Below are positions 8,509 to 16,859 of a stretch of 64,000 nt of DNA, one piece after another (the stretch's first letter is position 1; every line of letters begins with the position of its first letter). Location: NCBI GenBank assembly GCA_017640615.1, contig JAEPQK010000007.1, positions 40,407 to 104,406 on the forward strand. Reading direction: 5' to 3'. The translations under genes and the position numbers were made by a program. The notes beneath the pieces are model-generated. The model had not been told where the DNA came from. It did no database searches and was given only the letters and a program-made list of their open reading frames with translations. This DNA comes from Rhizobiaceae bacterium. GTDB lineage: Bacteria; Pseudomonadota; Alphaproteobacteria; Rhizobiales; Rhizobiaceae.

Positions 8509-9347
8509 CCCACGGGCGCCGCCGCGCGAACCTAATGGTCGCCGACGTTCTGAAGGCCGGTGGGATCGTCGTGCTTGGCTGCGCGGTGCTGTTTCCGATT
8601 TATTGGATGGGCGTGATTGCGCTCACCCCGACCGGCTTCAGCCGCAGCCTGTCCTCCGTATTTCCTTCGGACGTGACGCTTGAAAACTTCGTCACCCTGT
8701 TCACCGAGCGCCCGATGCTGCAATGGCTCTGGAACAGCATCGTCGTTGCGACCCTGTCCTCCTTCCTGTCACTGGCATTCGGCACCTCCTGTGGCTATGC
8801 GCTCAGCCGCCTGAAGTTCCGTGGCGCTGGGCTGGTGCTGATCCTTGTTCTCGCCACGCAGATGATGCCCGCAACGAGCATCGTGGTGCCGCTCTACATT
8901 CTTTTCCGCGATTTCGGCCTCCTCGACACCATGCAGGGAATGGTGCTGGGGCACATTTCGCTGGTCGCACCGCTGGCGATCTGGATGGCCAAGGGCTTTT
9001 TCGACAGCATTCCTGCCGATCTCGAAGGTGCCGCGCGCATCGACGGATGCACGCGCCTGAGCGCCTATTGGTACGTTGCGCTGCCGCTGGCGATGCCTGG
9101 CCTTGCCGCGATCTTCATCTACGGTTTCGTGACCAGTTGGCACGATTTCCTGTTCGCAAAAACACTCATCAACTCGCAGTCGCTATGGACCGCCGCGACG
9201 GGGATTTCTTCATTCCGTGGCGAATATTTCACGCTGCACGAACTTCAAATGGCGGCGGCGCTGACCTTCGCGCTGCCTGTGGTGGTCGTGTTTCTGGTGA
9301 TGCAACGCCGCATTGTTTCCGGCGCGCTGTCGGGCAGCGTCCGGTAA
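8505..9347 (+). CDS. Sugar-type ABC transporter permease (MalG/UgpE-like)
   Basis: Second inner-membrane permease of the sugar-type importer, 280 residues, about six transmembrane helices. The EAA loop 'EGAARIDGCTRLSAYWYV' followed by ALPLA is near residues 175-195, typical of MalG-type permeases. The ATG at 8505 overlaps the stop of the previous permease (ATGA), implying coupled translation and a heterodimeric channel. The ATPase gene begins 24 bases downstream. Confidence 0.9.
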   Translation: MTHGRRRANLMVADVLKAGGIVVLGCAVLFPIYWMGVIALTPTGFSRSLSSVFPSDVTLENFVTLFTERPMLQWLWNSIVVATLSSFLSLAFGTSCGYALSRLKFRGAGLVLILVLATQMMPATSIVVPLYILFRDFGLLDTMQGMVLGHISLVAPLAIWMAKGFFDSIPADLEGAARIDGCTRLSAYWYVALPLAMPGLAAIFIYGFVTSWHDFLFAKTLINSQSLWTAATGISSFRGEYFTLHELQMAAALTFALPVVVVFLVMQRRIVSGALSGSVR

Positions 9348-9371
9348 CTTCCCGATCCAAAGAGCAAGCAG

Positions 9372-10469
9372 ATGGCAGATGTAGCATTCAGAGGCGTTGA
9401 AAAGACATTCGGGAACCTCACCGTCATCCACGGCGTGAACATCGACATTGCCGATGGCGAGCTCGTTGTCTTCGTTGGTCCTTCCGGCTGCGGCAAGTCC
9501 ACGCTTTTGCGCATGCTCGCCGGGCTGGAAGAAAGCACGGGCGGCAATATCACCATAGGTGACGATGTGGTCACCGGGCTGCCGCCCAAGGACCGTGACA
9601 TCGCGATGGTGTTTCAGAACTACGCGCTCTACCCGCACATGACGGTTGCTGAAAATATTGGCTTCCCCCTGCGCATGCAGGGCATGAGCTCTGGCGAGCG
9701 GCGGGAGCGTGTGACAGAAGCCGCGGGTCTGCTCGGTCTCGAAACCTATCTCGAGCGGTACCCACGCGAACTTTCCGGCGGCCAGCGCCAGCGTGTTGCC
9801 GTCGGCCGCGCGATCGTACGCAAGCCGCGCGCATTCCTCTTCGACGAGCCTCTGTCGAACCTCGACGCCGCCTTGCGGGTTCAGATGCGCAAAGAGGTGA
9901 AGCTGCTGCACCGGCGGCTGGGCGCAACGATGATTTTCGTCACGCATGATCAGGTCGAAGCCATGACGCTGGCGGATCGTATCGTCGTTCTGCGCGACGG
10001 CCGGGTCGAACAAACCGGCACGCCGGAGGACATCTACAAGCGGCCGGCCAACAGCTTCGTTGCAAGCTTCATAGGCTCACCGCCGATCAACCTCGTCGAG
10101 GGCGCTGTCCACACAGGGCCGACCGGGCCGTATCTGGTGCCGAGGGCCAATCCCGAGATTGCCATCCAGCTTCCCTCCGGTCTCGACTATGCGCCGGCCC
10201 AGGAGATCACTCTTGGCGTGCGCCCCGAACACCTGACTTTACGCAACAAGACCGGCGAGCTCGGTCTGGAAGGCAAGGTCGTATTTTGTGAAAATAGTGG
10301 TCAAGAAAGCGCCGTGACGCTGGACCTTGGTGGCCTTCAACTCATAGCAAGTCTATGGGGAGACGATCCGCCGACGATCGGGCACCGAACCGGTCTGGAA
10401 ATCCAGACCGCCAATATGCTCCTCTTCGACGCGGCGGGCCAACGGATCGAACCGAAGGCGACAATGTAA
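9372..10469 (+). CDS. Sugar-type ABC transporter ATPase (UgpC/MalK-like)
   Basis: Cytoplasmic ATPase of 365 residues. Walker A GPSGCGKST is near residue 37, the signature LSGGQRQR near 135, Walker B FLFDEPLSNLDA near 155 and the switch His in FVTHDQVEAM near 190. The C-terminal third is the OB-fold/TOBE regulatory domain of MalK/UgpC-type proteins, with the characteristic 'LGVRPEHL' segment. It completes the importer whose other parts lie at 6282-9347 and is followed 15 bases later by an FAD oxidoreductase gene. Confidence 0.92.
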   Translation: MADVAFRGVEKTFGNLTVIHGVNIDIADGELVVFVGPSGCGKSTLLRMLAGLEESTGGNITIGDDVVTGLPPKDRDIAMVFQNYALYPHMTVAENIGFPLRMQGMSSGERRERVTEAAGLLGLETYLERYPRELSGGQRQRVAVGRAIVRKPRAFLFDEPLSNLDAALRVQMRKEVKLLHRRLGATMIFVTHDQVEAMTLADRIVVLRDGRVEQTGTPEDIYKRPANSFVASFIGSPPINLVEGAVHTGPTGPYLVPRANPEIAIQLPSGLDYAPAQEITLGVRPEHLTLRNKTGELGLEGKVVFCENSGQESAVTLDLGGLQLIASLWGDDPPTIGHRTGLEIQTANMLLFDAAGQRIEPKATM

Positions 10470-10484
10470 CTTCAGGAAACGCGT

Positions 10485-11774
10485 ATGCTGAGCGATCGCG
10501 GTCATGACAATCTGTGGGCGCGAACCGCTCTCGAAGACGATCCATTCGTTCCGCTTGCATCGGATGTCGACGCCGATGTTGCGATCATCGGGGCCGGCTT
10601 CACTGGTCTCTCGACGGCACTGCATCTGGCCGAACGCGGTCTGAAGCCGGTTGTGATCGAAGCACACGGCATCGGGCATGGCGGTTCGGGCCGCAATGTC
10701 GGCCTCGTGAATGCCGGTATGTGGGTCAAACCCAACGATCTGATTGAGGCACAGGGCGAAGAGTGGGGACAGCGCCTTATCTCGGCATTGGGCGACGGCC
10801 CGAAGCTCGTCTTCGATCTGGTGGATCGATTCAACATTGCCTGCGAGGCGGAGCGGAAGGGCACGCTTCATTTGGCGGTTGGCGACAAGGGTCTTACAGA
10901 TTTGCGCGACCGCGAGGCCCAGTGGCAAGCGCTTGGCGCACCGGTGAAACTGCTGGACGCGGACACCGCGACCCGGCTGACCGGAGCCAATGGCTTTCGC
11001 GGTGCGCTTCACGATGCACGGGCCGGAACGATCCAACCCCTCGGCTACGCGCGCGGGCTTGCGCGGGCAGCGGCGGCCGCGGGCGCACGCATCTTCACGC
11101 ATTCTCCGGCGACGAGCGTCGGGAAAGCTGGCGATGGCTGGCAGATCGAAACGCCCGGCGGCGCCGTGCGCGCGATCTGGCTGGTGCTGGCAACCAACGC
11201 CTACACCGACCCCGCGCAGCCTGGGCTACTGGCCGCACCACAGCAAGAACTGACGATCCTGCCCTTCTTCCAGTTTGCGACCCGGCCGCTCCCCGCTGAG
11301 CTTGCGGAACGCATTCTTCCTGAGCGGCACGGCTGCTGGGACACGCGGCTGATCATGACTTCGTTTCGCCGCGACCACGGAAACCGGCTGATATTCGGCA
11401 GCGTGGGATCGCTCGAAACATGGTCTCTGGTGGCGCAGCAGTCTTTCGCGCGGCGCTCTCTGAAGCGGCTCTTTCCCTTCGTCGGCCATATCGAGTTCGA
11501 GGCACGGTGGCATGGCCAGATCGGCATGAACAAAAGCCATCTGCCGCGATTTCATGTGTTCGCCGACAAGGCGATCGGGGTGTGCGGTTTCAATGGCCGG
11601 GGGATCGCGCCGGGCACGGTGTTCGGTAAGCAGATGGCGGCTTTCATCTGCGGTGAGAACGAGATGGCGCTGCCCACAACACCGGTCGAGCAGGCCAGCC
11701 TCCCTACCCTGCGCACGCTCTCATACCGCCTCGGCAGCGCCGCTGCGCATATGGTGTCGGGGTTCGGGCGCTAG
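10485..11774 (+). CDS. FAD-dependent oxidoreductase of the DAO/PuuB type
   Basis: Predicted flavoprotein of 429 residues from the D-amino-acid oxidase/gamma-glutamylputrescine oxidase fold family. The dinucleotide-binding motif 'IIGAGFTGLSTALHLAERG' is near residues 32-50, and 'GSGRNVGLVNAGMW' after the second strand is typical of PuuB-like and sarcosine-oxidase-like enzymes. These oxidise a C-N bond of an amine or amino acid, giving an aldehyde or oxo acid plus ammonia or amine. It is the last gene of the sugar-type transporter operon, with a 15-base gap, so it probably oxidises the imported compound. The substrate is unknown. It ends convergently with the reductive dehalogenase gene 25 bases later. 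Confidence 0.87.
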   Translation: MLSDRGHDNLWARTALEDDPFVPLASDVDADVAIIGAGFTGLSTALHLAERGLKPVVIEAHGIGHGGSGRNVGLVNAGMWVKPNDLIEAQGEEWGQRLISALGDGPKLVFDLVDRFNIACEAERKGTLHLAVGDKGLTDLRDREAQWQALGAPVKLLDADTATRLTGANGFRGALHDARAGTIQPLGYARGLARAAAAAGARIFTHSPATSVGKAGDGWQIETPGGAVRAIWLVLATNAYTDPAQPGLLAAPQQELTILPFFQFATRPLPAELAERILPERHGCWDTRLIMTSFRRDHGNRLIFGSVGSLETWSLVAQQSFARRSLKRLFPFVGHIEFEARWHGQIGMNKSHLPRFHVFADKAIGVCGFNGRGIAPGTVFGKQMAAFICGENEMALPTTPVEQASLPTLRTLSYRLGSAAAHMVSGFGR

Positions 11775-11799
11775 CCGATTAAGCGCTCAGCCGGTGACC

Positions 11800-14700
11800 T
11801 CACAGGTCGACCGTCACGACGCCGTCTTTCTCGGCCGCGCGGCTCTGGCACAGGATAATTGCGTCGCGTCGCTGCGCCTTCGAAAGAACGAAGTCGCGGT
11901 GTTCGACCTCACCCTCCACGAGCCCGCATTTGCAAACACCGCATATACCGTCGGAGCATTTGATATCGATGTTGATGCCGTTTTCGGCCAAGACGTCGGT
12001 CGCGGATTTGTCAGCGGGCACGAGAAGCTCCCGCCCGCTGCGCGCCAGCCGCAAGGTAAAGTCGTGGTTCACATAGTCGGGCAGGTCCGGAACCGAGAAA
12101 TATTCCAGATGGCGTGCTTCCTCCGGGAATCCGGCCTGCTCCGCGGCTGACATCACCGCATCCATGTAGCGGTCCGGCCCGCAGGTGTAGACATGCTGGC
12201 CTTCGCGATAACCACCCAGAATTTTCGTAAGGTCGGCGCGCGACCCTTCGTCCGACACGTGGAGCCTCACCCGGTCTTTCCAGGGTACGGCCTCGAGGTC
12301 ATTGAGATAACCGGCCGCCTGGCGAGATGGCACCGAATAGTGCAGTTCGAAATCGCCGCCGATTTCATGCAGCCGATGCGCCATCGCGATCATCGGCGTG
12401 ATGCCGATGCCGCCGCCCATCAGGAATGAACGTTGCGCGCCCTCGTCCAGCGGAAAATGGTTGATCGGCCGCGAGATGAAGACCTTCCGTCCTTCGCTGA
12501 AGATGCGGTGCATCAGCCTGGACCCGCCCCGCCCGTCATCCTCGCGCAGTACACCGATCTGGTAGACCGAGCGGTCGGCTGGATTGCCGGACATCGAATA
12601 TTGGCGCAGGAACTCCGGCGCCACGACCACGTCGAGATGTGCTCCGGCCTCCCATTCGGGCAGTTCGCCGCCGTCGATCGCCCGCAGCTCGAACTTGGTC
12701 ACGTCGGCGCACATCTTTTCGGCTTTCGAAACCACGACCCGCAGAACCGGGCTTTCGCCTGCCGCCGTGTAGCGGTGGACCATGCTGTCGTCGCCGCGCT
12801 TCAGGCGCTCGCGATACTCCTCCGCGGTCACCATCGCCTGATAGGCTTCGATGCCTGCCTCGCGATCCATCGGGAACGGATAAGGATATGGGTGCGGCGC
12901 GAGATTGGCCGGGTAAACGGCCAGCGTCTGGTCCTCATATTTGAGGTCGAGGTCACGCTGCAGGTCGCGCGCGTTCACCTCCTTGTCCGTCGGGTGATAA
13001 GCGCCATCCGCGCCGAGCTCGATGTCCCACCACCATTTCTTGACAGGATTCAACCCGCCATTGCCAACCATATCGTCCAGCCGCGCGAGCGCGGGCGCGG
13101 CGGCCGGCACCTTCATCGCGGCCCAGCGGAACGGCTTTTCGCTGAACAGGCCTTCGAGGTTCCAGGGACAGGTCTTCATGCAGCGCCCGCACATCGCGCC
13201 GCCCGGCGTGGTGATGCGGTAGGTCGCGCATTTCTGACTGTCGGATTTCCAGATCTCGTAGCCGTTGAACATCAGCTTCGGTCCGGCCGTGATCGCGCCC
13301 GACGGGCACTCGCGGGCGCATTTGTTGCAGGCCTCGCAAAACGCCTGCAAGCCGAAATCGATGGGGCGGTCATGCTCCATCGGCATGTCCGTTGTCACCA
13401 CGCCGGATTTGAGGCGCGGCCCGAGAAACGGGTTCAGGATGACCTCGCCGATGCGGCTCACCTCGCCGAGCCCCGACAGCAGCAGCAGCGGCGGCTGCAG
13501 CACTTCGCCGTCGAGCACAGTGTGCGCCTTCGCCTTGTAGCCGAGATTGCGTATCTGCTTGGCGATCACACCGCCGAGCAGCGAAAACCGCAAATAGGCG
13601 CGCATGGATTGGGCGACCGAAATCCAGTCGTCGCCCGAAGCGCCTTCCATCGTCTCGTAACCCTGATCGATGATCATGCTGATCGCCTGATCATGCGGCG
13701 GCTCAATCGGCGCGCCGGTAGCATCGTGGCTGTACCAGGTCCAATCCGGACAGCGCGAAATGCCTACAGCGTCGACGCCAAGAAAATAGGATGCCGCCTT
13801 GATTGCATCGGCATTTTCGCGCGCGTCATCCGGCTTGGGGCCGGCCTCGGAAGCGCCATCCTGCAAAAGCACAAATGCGCCGAGGGCCCGACGCTGGGCC
13901 ATCGAGGGGGCAGCCTTGCGGGCATAGTGGCCGCCCTTCGCACCCTCCTGCACCGCCGGCCCCATGTCGCCGAACTGCGCCCGCGCGAACATGTCGGTGC
14001 GTTTGGGCACACGCGCTACGCGCGCCTCGTCGATATAGGTCGTCGGGTTCTCTACCCGTTTCAGAGTTTCGAACGGGTGCGGGCCCATGCGAAACTCGCG
14101 CTTCGCGAATGGGTCGCGGTTGAGCGCGTTTTTGCGGAACCCCGCGCCCAGCCACCAGGCCGGTCCCTCGGTGCGGAACCAAGGCTGCTCGGCGCGCGAG
14201 AGCAAGGGACGGTCCGGTGATAACTCGAGATCGGTCGTGACCACCGCAACGCCGAACCGGCTGCCGAGATAAGGCACCCAAAGCGCATCCCCATCGACGG
14301 CTGCGAGCCCCGCCGCCACGGTCGCTACATTCAGGTCGATATCGCTCGAAGACGCGGAATGCGCCACCGCATCCCAGCCGAGCAACCTTATGTAGTTGGC
14401 GATTACGATCGCGGTCTCGGTCGCGCGCATGCACGCGGCATGTTGCGCGGTGTTTTTCAGCCAGCCGGTACCTTTTTCCCCGGCACGCGGATCGCGCGGC
14501 ATTTCGTAGAGAAATACGAGGCAATGGGTGTGGCCAGCGATCGAGGAAGGCGGCGCCTCCATCGATTCCTTCAGATCGGCCATGATCATGTCGATGCCGG
14601 AAGCCAGCGTCTTGGTCTGGCGAGTACGCAACTCCTCGGCGAGCCGGTCTATGCCGGGATTGCGCACCGGCTCGCTCAGACGCGCGGCATCGGGCAGCAG

Positions 14701-15009
14701 CCCGGCACCCACCATCGCCGCATCGCTGAAATAGGCGAAGGACTTCAGATGCTGTGCCCGCTCGGCCGGATCGTCGGGAATGGTTGACCGTTTCGGGCTC
14801 GTGATCCCGTCGCGGATCGCATCCATCATTGCCTGATATTCGTCCATGGCGTTGACGAGCGACAGCGGGTCCTCCGGCCGCAGGAACGACAACGGCTTGA
14901 ATTTTGGCACTGCCGAATAGTCCGGCGTGCCGCCGCGCTCGAGACGCTCGAGCGGGTATGGACCGAGATGAACCGGCCTGTTCTTGTCGGAGAAAAAACG
15001 GATGTTCAT
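11800..15009 (-). CDS. Self-sufficient reductive dehalogenase: RdhA domain fused to an NAD(P)H/flavin/2Fe-2S reductase
   Basis: A 1069-residue predicted cytoplasmic enzyme. Residues about 1-555 match the cobalamin-binding part of reductive dehalogenases. Two bacterial 4Fe-4S motifs follow: C558-C561-C564-C568-P and C594-C607-C610-C614-P. After a linker near 700-750, residues 755-1069 are a phthalate-dioxygenase-reductase-like module: flavin motif R802-Q-Y-S, nucleotide-binding GGGIGITP at 865-872, CGPDRY at 943-948, and a plant-type 2Fe-2S ligand set C1018, C1023, C1026, C1054. There is no Tat signal and no RdhB anchor gene, so it is not the respiratory type. The closest described architecture is the NAD(P)H-dependent catabolic class (BhbA of Comamonas; NpRdhA of Nitratireductor pacificus for the RdhA part). 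Y426 is a candidate for the catalytic Tyr, but that needs an alignment. It lies last in a TRAP transporter operon, 15 bases after dctM. Confidence 0.92.
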   Translation of the reverse strand: MNIRFFSDKNRPVHLGPYPLERLERGGTPDYSAVPKFKPLSFLRPEDPLSLVNAMDEYQAMMDAIRDGITSPKRSTIPDDPAERAQHLKSFAYFSDAAMVGAGLLPDAARLSEPVRNPGIDRLAEELRTRQTKTLASGIDMIMADLKESMEAPPSSIAGHTHCLVFLYEMPRDPRAGEKGTGWLKNTAQHAACMRATETAIVIANYIRLLGWDAVAHSASSSDIDLNVATVAAGLAAVDGDALWVPYLGSRFGVAVVTTDLELSPDRPLLSRAEQPWFRTEGPAWWLGAGFRKNALNRDPFAKREFRMGPHPFETLKRVENPTTYIDEARVARVPKRTDMFARAQFGDMGPAVQEGAKGGHYARKAAPSMAQRRALGAFVLLQDGASEAGPKPDDARENADAIKAASYFLGVDAVGISRCPDWTWYSHDATGAPIEPPHDQAISMIIDQGYETMEGASGDDWISVAQSMRAYLRFSLLGGVIAKQIRNLGYKAKAHTVLDGEVLQPPLLLLSGLGEVSRIGEVILNPFLGPRLKSGVVTTDMPMEHDRPIDFGLQAFCEACNKCARECPSGAITAGPKLMFNGYEIWKSDSQKCATYRITTPGGAMCGRCMKTCPWNLEGLFSEKPFRWAAMKVPAAAPALARLDDMVGNGGLNPVKKWWWDIELGADGAYHPTDKEVNARDLQRDLDLKYEDQTLAVYPANLAPHPYPYPFPMDREAGIEAYQAMVTAEEYRERLKRGDDSMVHRYTAAGESPVLRVVVSKAEKMCADVTKFELRAIDGGELPEWEAGAHLDVVVAPEFLRQYSMSGNPADRSVYQIGVLREDDGRGGSRLMHRIFSEGRKVFISRPINHFPLDEGAQRSFLMGGGIGITPMIAMAHRLHEIGGDFELHYSVPSRQAAGYLNDLEAVPWKDRVRLHVSDEGSRADLTKILGGYREGQHVYTCGPDRYMDAVMSAAEQAGFPEEARHLEYFSVPDLPDYVNHDFTLRLARSGRELLVPADKSATDVLAENGINIDIKCSDGICGVCKCGLVEGEVEHRDFVLSKAQRRDAIILCQSRAAEKDGVVTVDL

Positions 15010-15024
15010 TTCAGTTCATGCTCC

Positions 15025-16329
15025 TTAGCCGAACATCGTATCGGGCAGCAGGAGCGCGATATCCGGCACCATCAGCACGAGAATTACAGCCAGCAGCATC
15101 GCGAACCAGAACGGCCAGATGCCACGGAAAATCGTATTGAGCGGCACGCCATCGGCGATGCCCTTCACGACAAATACGTTGATGCCCACAGGCGGTGAGA
15201 TCAGCCCCATTTCGAGCGCGATGACCATGAGCACGCCGAACCAGATCAGGTCCACGCCGGTCGCCTGCAGGATCGGCTGCACAAGCGGTACGGTCAGAAC
15301 CAGAATGGCGAAACCGTCGAGGAACATGCCGAGCACGATGAACAGCAATAGAATTGCGATCACGACCTGCGTTCCCGTGAGCCCCAAATCGGCCACCCAC
15401 CCCGTCAGCGCCGTGGTGACGCCGGTGAAACCGATGAAGGTCTTGAACACGAAAGCGCCGAAGAGGATGAGGAACACCGTGCCGGTGGACGACAGGGTGC
15501 TCGCAGCCACCTCCTTCACGTTCGGCCAGGTCAATGCCCGCCGCAGGATCGTGACCAAAAGCGCCAACAAAGCCCCTATGCCCGCCGCCTCGATTGCGGA
15601 GAACACCCCGGCATAAATGCCGCCGATGGTGAGCACGATAATGCCGATGATCCAGCCTGCCCGGGCCAGCGCCCGCCAGCGCGCGGCGAGCGCCACCTTG
15701 TCGGCGCCCTGCGGCGCTTTTTCCGGGTTGCGCAGAACCGTCAGCCAGATCGCGACGATAAACAGGAAAGTCAGCAGAAGCCCCGGCAAAACGCCTGCCA
15801 TGAAGAGCCTGCCGATCGATTCCTCGGTCAGGATCGCATAGACGACAAAGCCTGCCGATGGCGGGATCAGAATACCCAGCGTACCGCCGGCAGCGATCGC
15901 GCCGGTCGCCAAGCCGTTGTCGTAGCGATACCGCTGCATTTCCGGCAGGCTCACGCGGCCCATGGTCAGCGCCGCGGCGAGCGACGAGCCGGACAACGCG
16001 GAGAACCCGGCGCAGCCCACGATAGTGGCAGATGCCAGACCCCCTTTAAGGTGCCCGAACCAGGCATGCGCTGCCGAATAGAGATCGCGGCTCATGCCCG
16101 AGACACCGGCGAGGTTTCCCATGAGAATGAACAGCGGCAGGATGGTCAGCGAATAGTTCGCCGCCTCTCCGAAAATCTCGGTCGCGATGACCGGGAGAGC
16201 GGCCGGCGGGCGGATCATCCAGATACCGCCGGCGCCAACCGCCATCATCGCCAGGCCGACCGGCACGCGAATGAAGAGCAGGAAGAACAGCGCGCCGAAC
16301 CCCACCAAAGCAAGCGTCGATCCAGCCAT
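15025..16329 (-). CDS. TRAP transporter large permease, DctM family
   Basis: Inner-membrane large subunit of a tripartite ATP-independent periplasmic (TRAP) importer, 434 residues, very hydrophobic with about 12 transmembrane segments. Typical DctM segments are visible: 'RVPVGLAMMAVGAGGIW' near the start, and 'ALTMGRVSLPEMQRYRYDNGLATGAIAAGG' type sequence near residue 130 with 'GTLGILIPPS' after it. The start overlaps the stop of dctQ by one base (TAATG). TRAP systems take up carboxylic or sulfonic acids using an ion gradient. The reductive dehalogenase gene follows after 15 bases, so the likely cargo is a halogenated organic acid. Confidence 0.93.
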   Translation of the reverse strand: MAGSTLALVGFGALFFLLFIRVPVGLAMMAVGAGGIWMIRPPAALPVIATEIFGEAANYSLTILPLFILMGNLAGVSGMSRDLYSAAHAWFGHLKGGLASATIVGCAGFSALSGSSLAAALTMGRVSLPEMQRYRYDNGLATGAIAAGGTLGILIPPSAGFVVYAILTEESIGRLFMAGVLPGLLLTFLFIVAIWLTVLRNPEKAPQGADKVALAARWRALARAGWIIGIIVLTIGGIYAGVFSAIEAAGIGALLALLVTILRRALTWPNVKEVAASTLSSTGTVFLILFGAFVFKTFIGFTGVTTALTGWVADLGLTGTQVVIAILLLFIVLGMFLDGFAILVLTVPLVQPILQATGVDLIWFGVLMVIALEMGLISPPVGINVFVVKGIADGVPLNTIFRGIWPFWFAMLLAVILVLMVPDIALLLPDTMFG

Positions 16330-16859
16330 TATTCGGCTACCTCGTTCGGGTCTTCACCCGCCCAATGTGCGAGGCCGATCATAAGATGCATGAGTGTTAC
16401 CGCCGCATAGATGCCGAGGCCTACGCCCAGGGCGTAGAAAAACGGCTTGTGCAATATTCCGAGATTCGAGGTCATTGCCCCGCATGCAATGCCGCATGCG
16501 CCTTTCTGGAAGAGCGCATAGGTGGCAAGCGCAAGTATGACGAATGACACCAGACGCGCGGCGATGTCGGTGATGCGCGTCAGCCCGCGTCCGCCAGCCC
16601 AGCCGATCACGTTGACGCTGACATGGGCGCCGCGCCGCGACCCCCAGGCGATAGCGCCTGCCACGGTCACGGTCAAAGCCATGGTTGCAACGTCCTCGAT
16701 CCCGAAGATCGGGTCCCTGAGCACATAGCGCCAGAAGACCCCGATCACGGTGACGGCGGCGAGCACGGCGAGCGCCAGCGAACCGGCGACAGCACTCGCC
16801 ACCGCCAAAGCATCGAGGATGCGTTCCAACCGCCGCAGAAGCAGCGGCGTTTCGATCAT
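16329..16859 (-). CDS. TRAP transporter small permease, DctQ family
   Basis: Small membrane subunit of the TRAP importer, 176 residues with four predicted helices. The 'FWRYVLRDPIFGIEDVATMALT' region near residues 45-65 is typical of DctQ proteins. The ATG at 16859 overlaps the dctP stop by ATGA; a longer upstream frame would run through dctP and is rejected. It forms the membrane complex with the DctM product. The C-terminus is short and acidic (GEDPNEVAE). Confidence 0.9.
   Translation of the reverse strand: MIETPLLLRRLERILDALAVASAVAGSLALAVLAAVTVIGVFWRYVLRDPIFGIEDVATMALTVTVAGAIAWGSRRGAHVSVNVIGWAGGRGLTRITDIAARLVSFVILALATYALFQKGACGIACGAMTSNLGILHKPFFYALGVGLGIYAAVTLMHLMIGLAHWAGEDPNEVAE

Noticed and set aside
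12433..14220. A 595-codon open frame on the plus strand opposite the dehalogenase gene
   Set aside because: It is antisense to a gene with clear cofactor motifs, has biased Arg/His/Ala composition and no domain pattern; it reflects high GC rather than coding.
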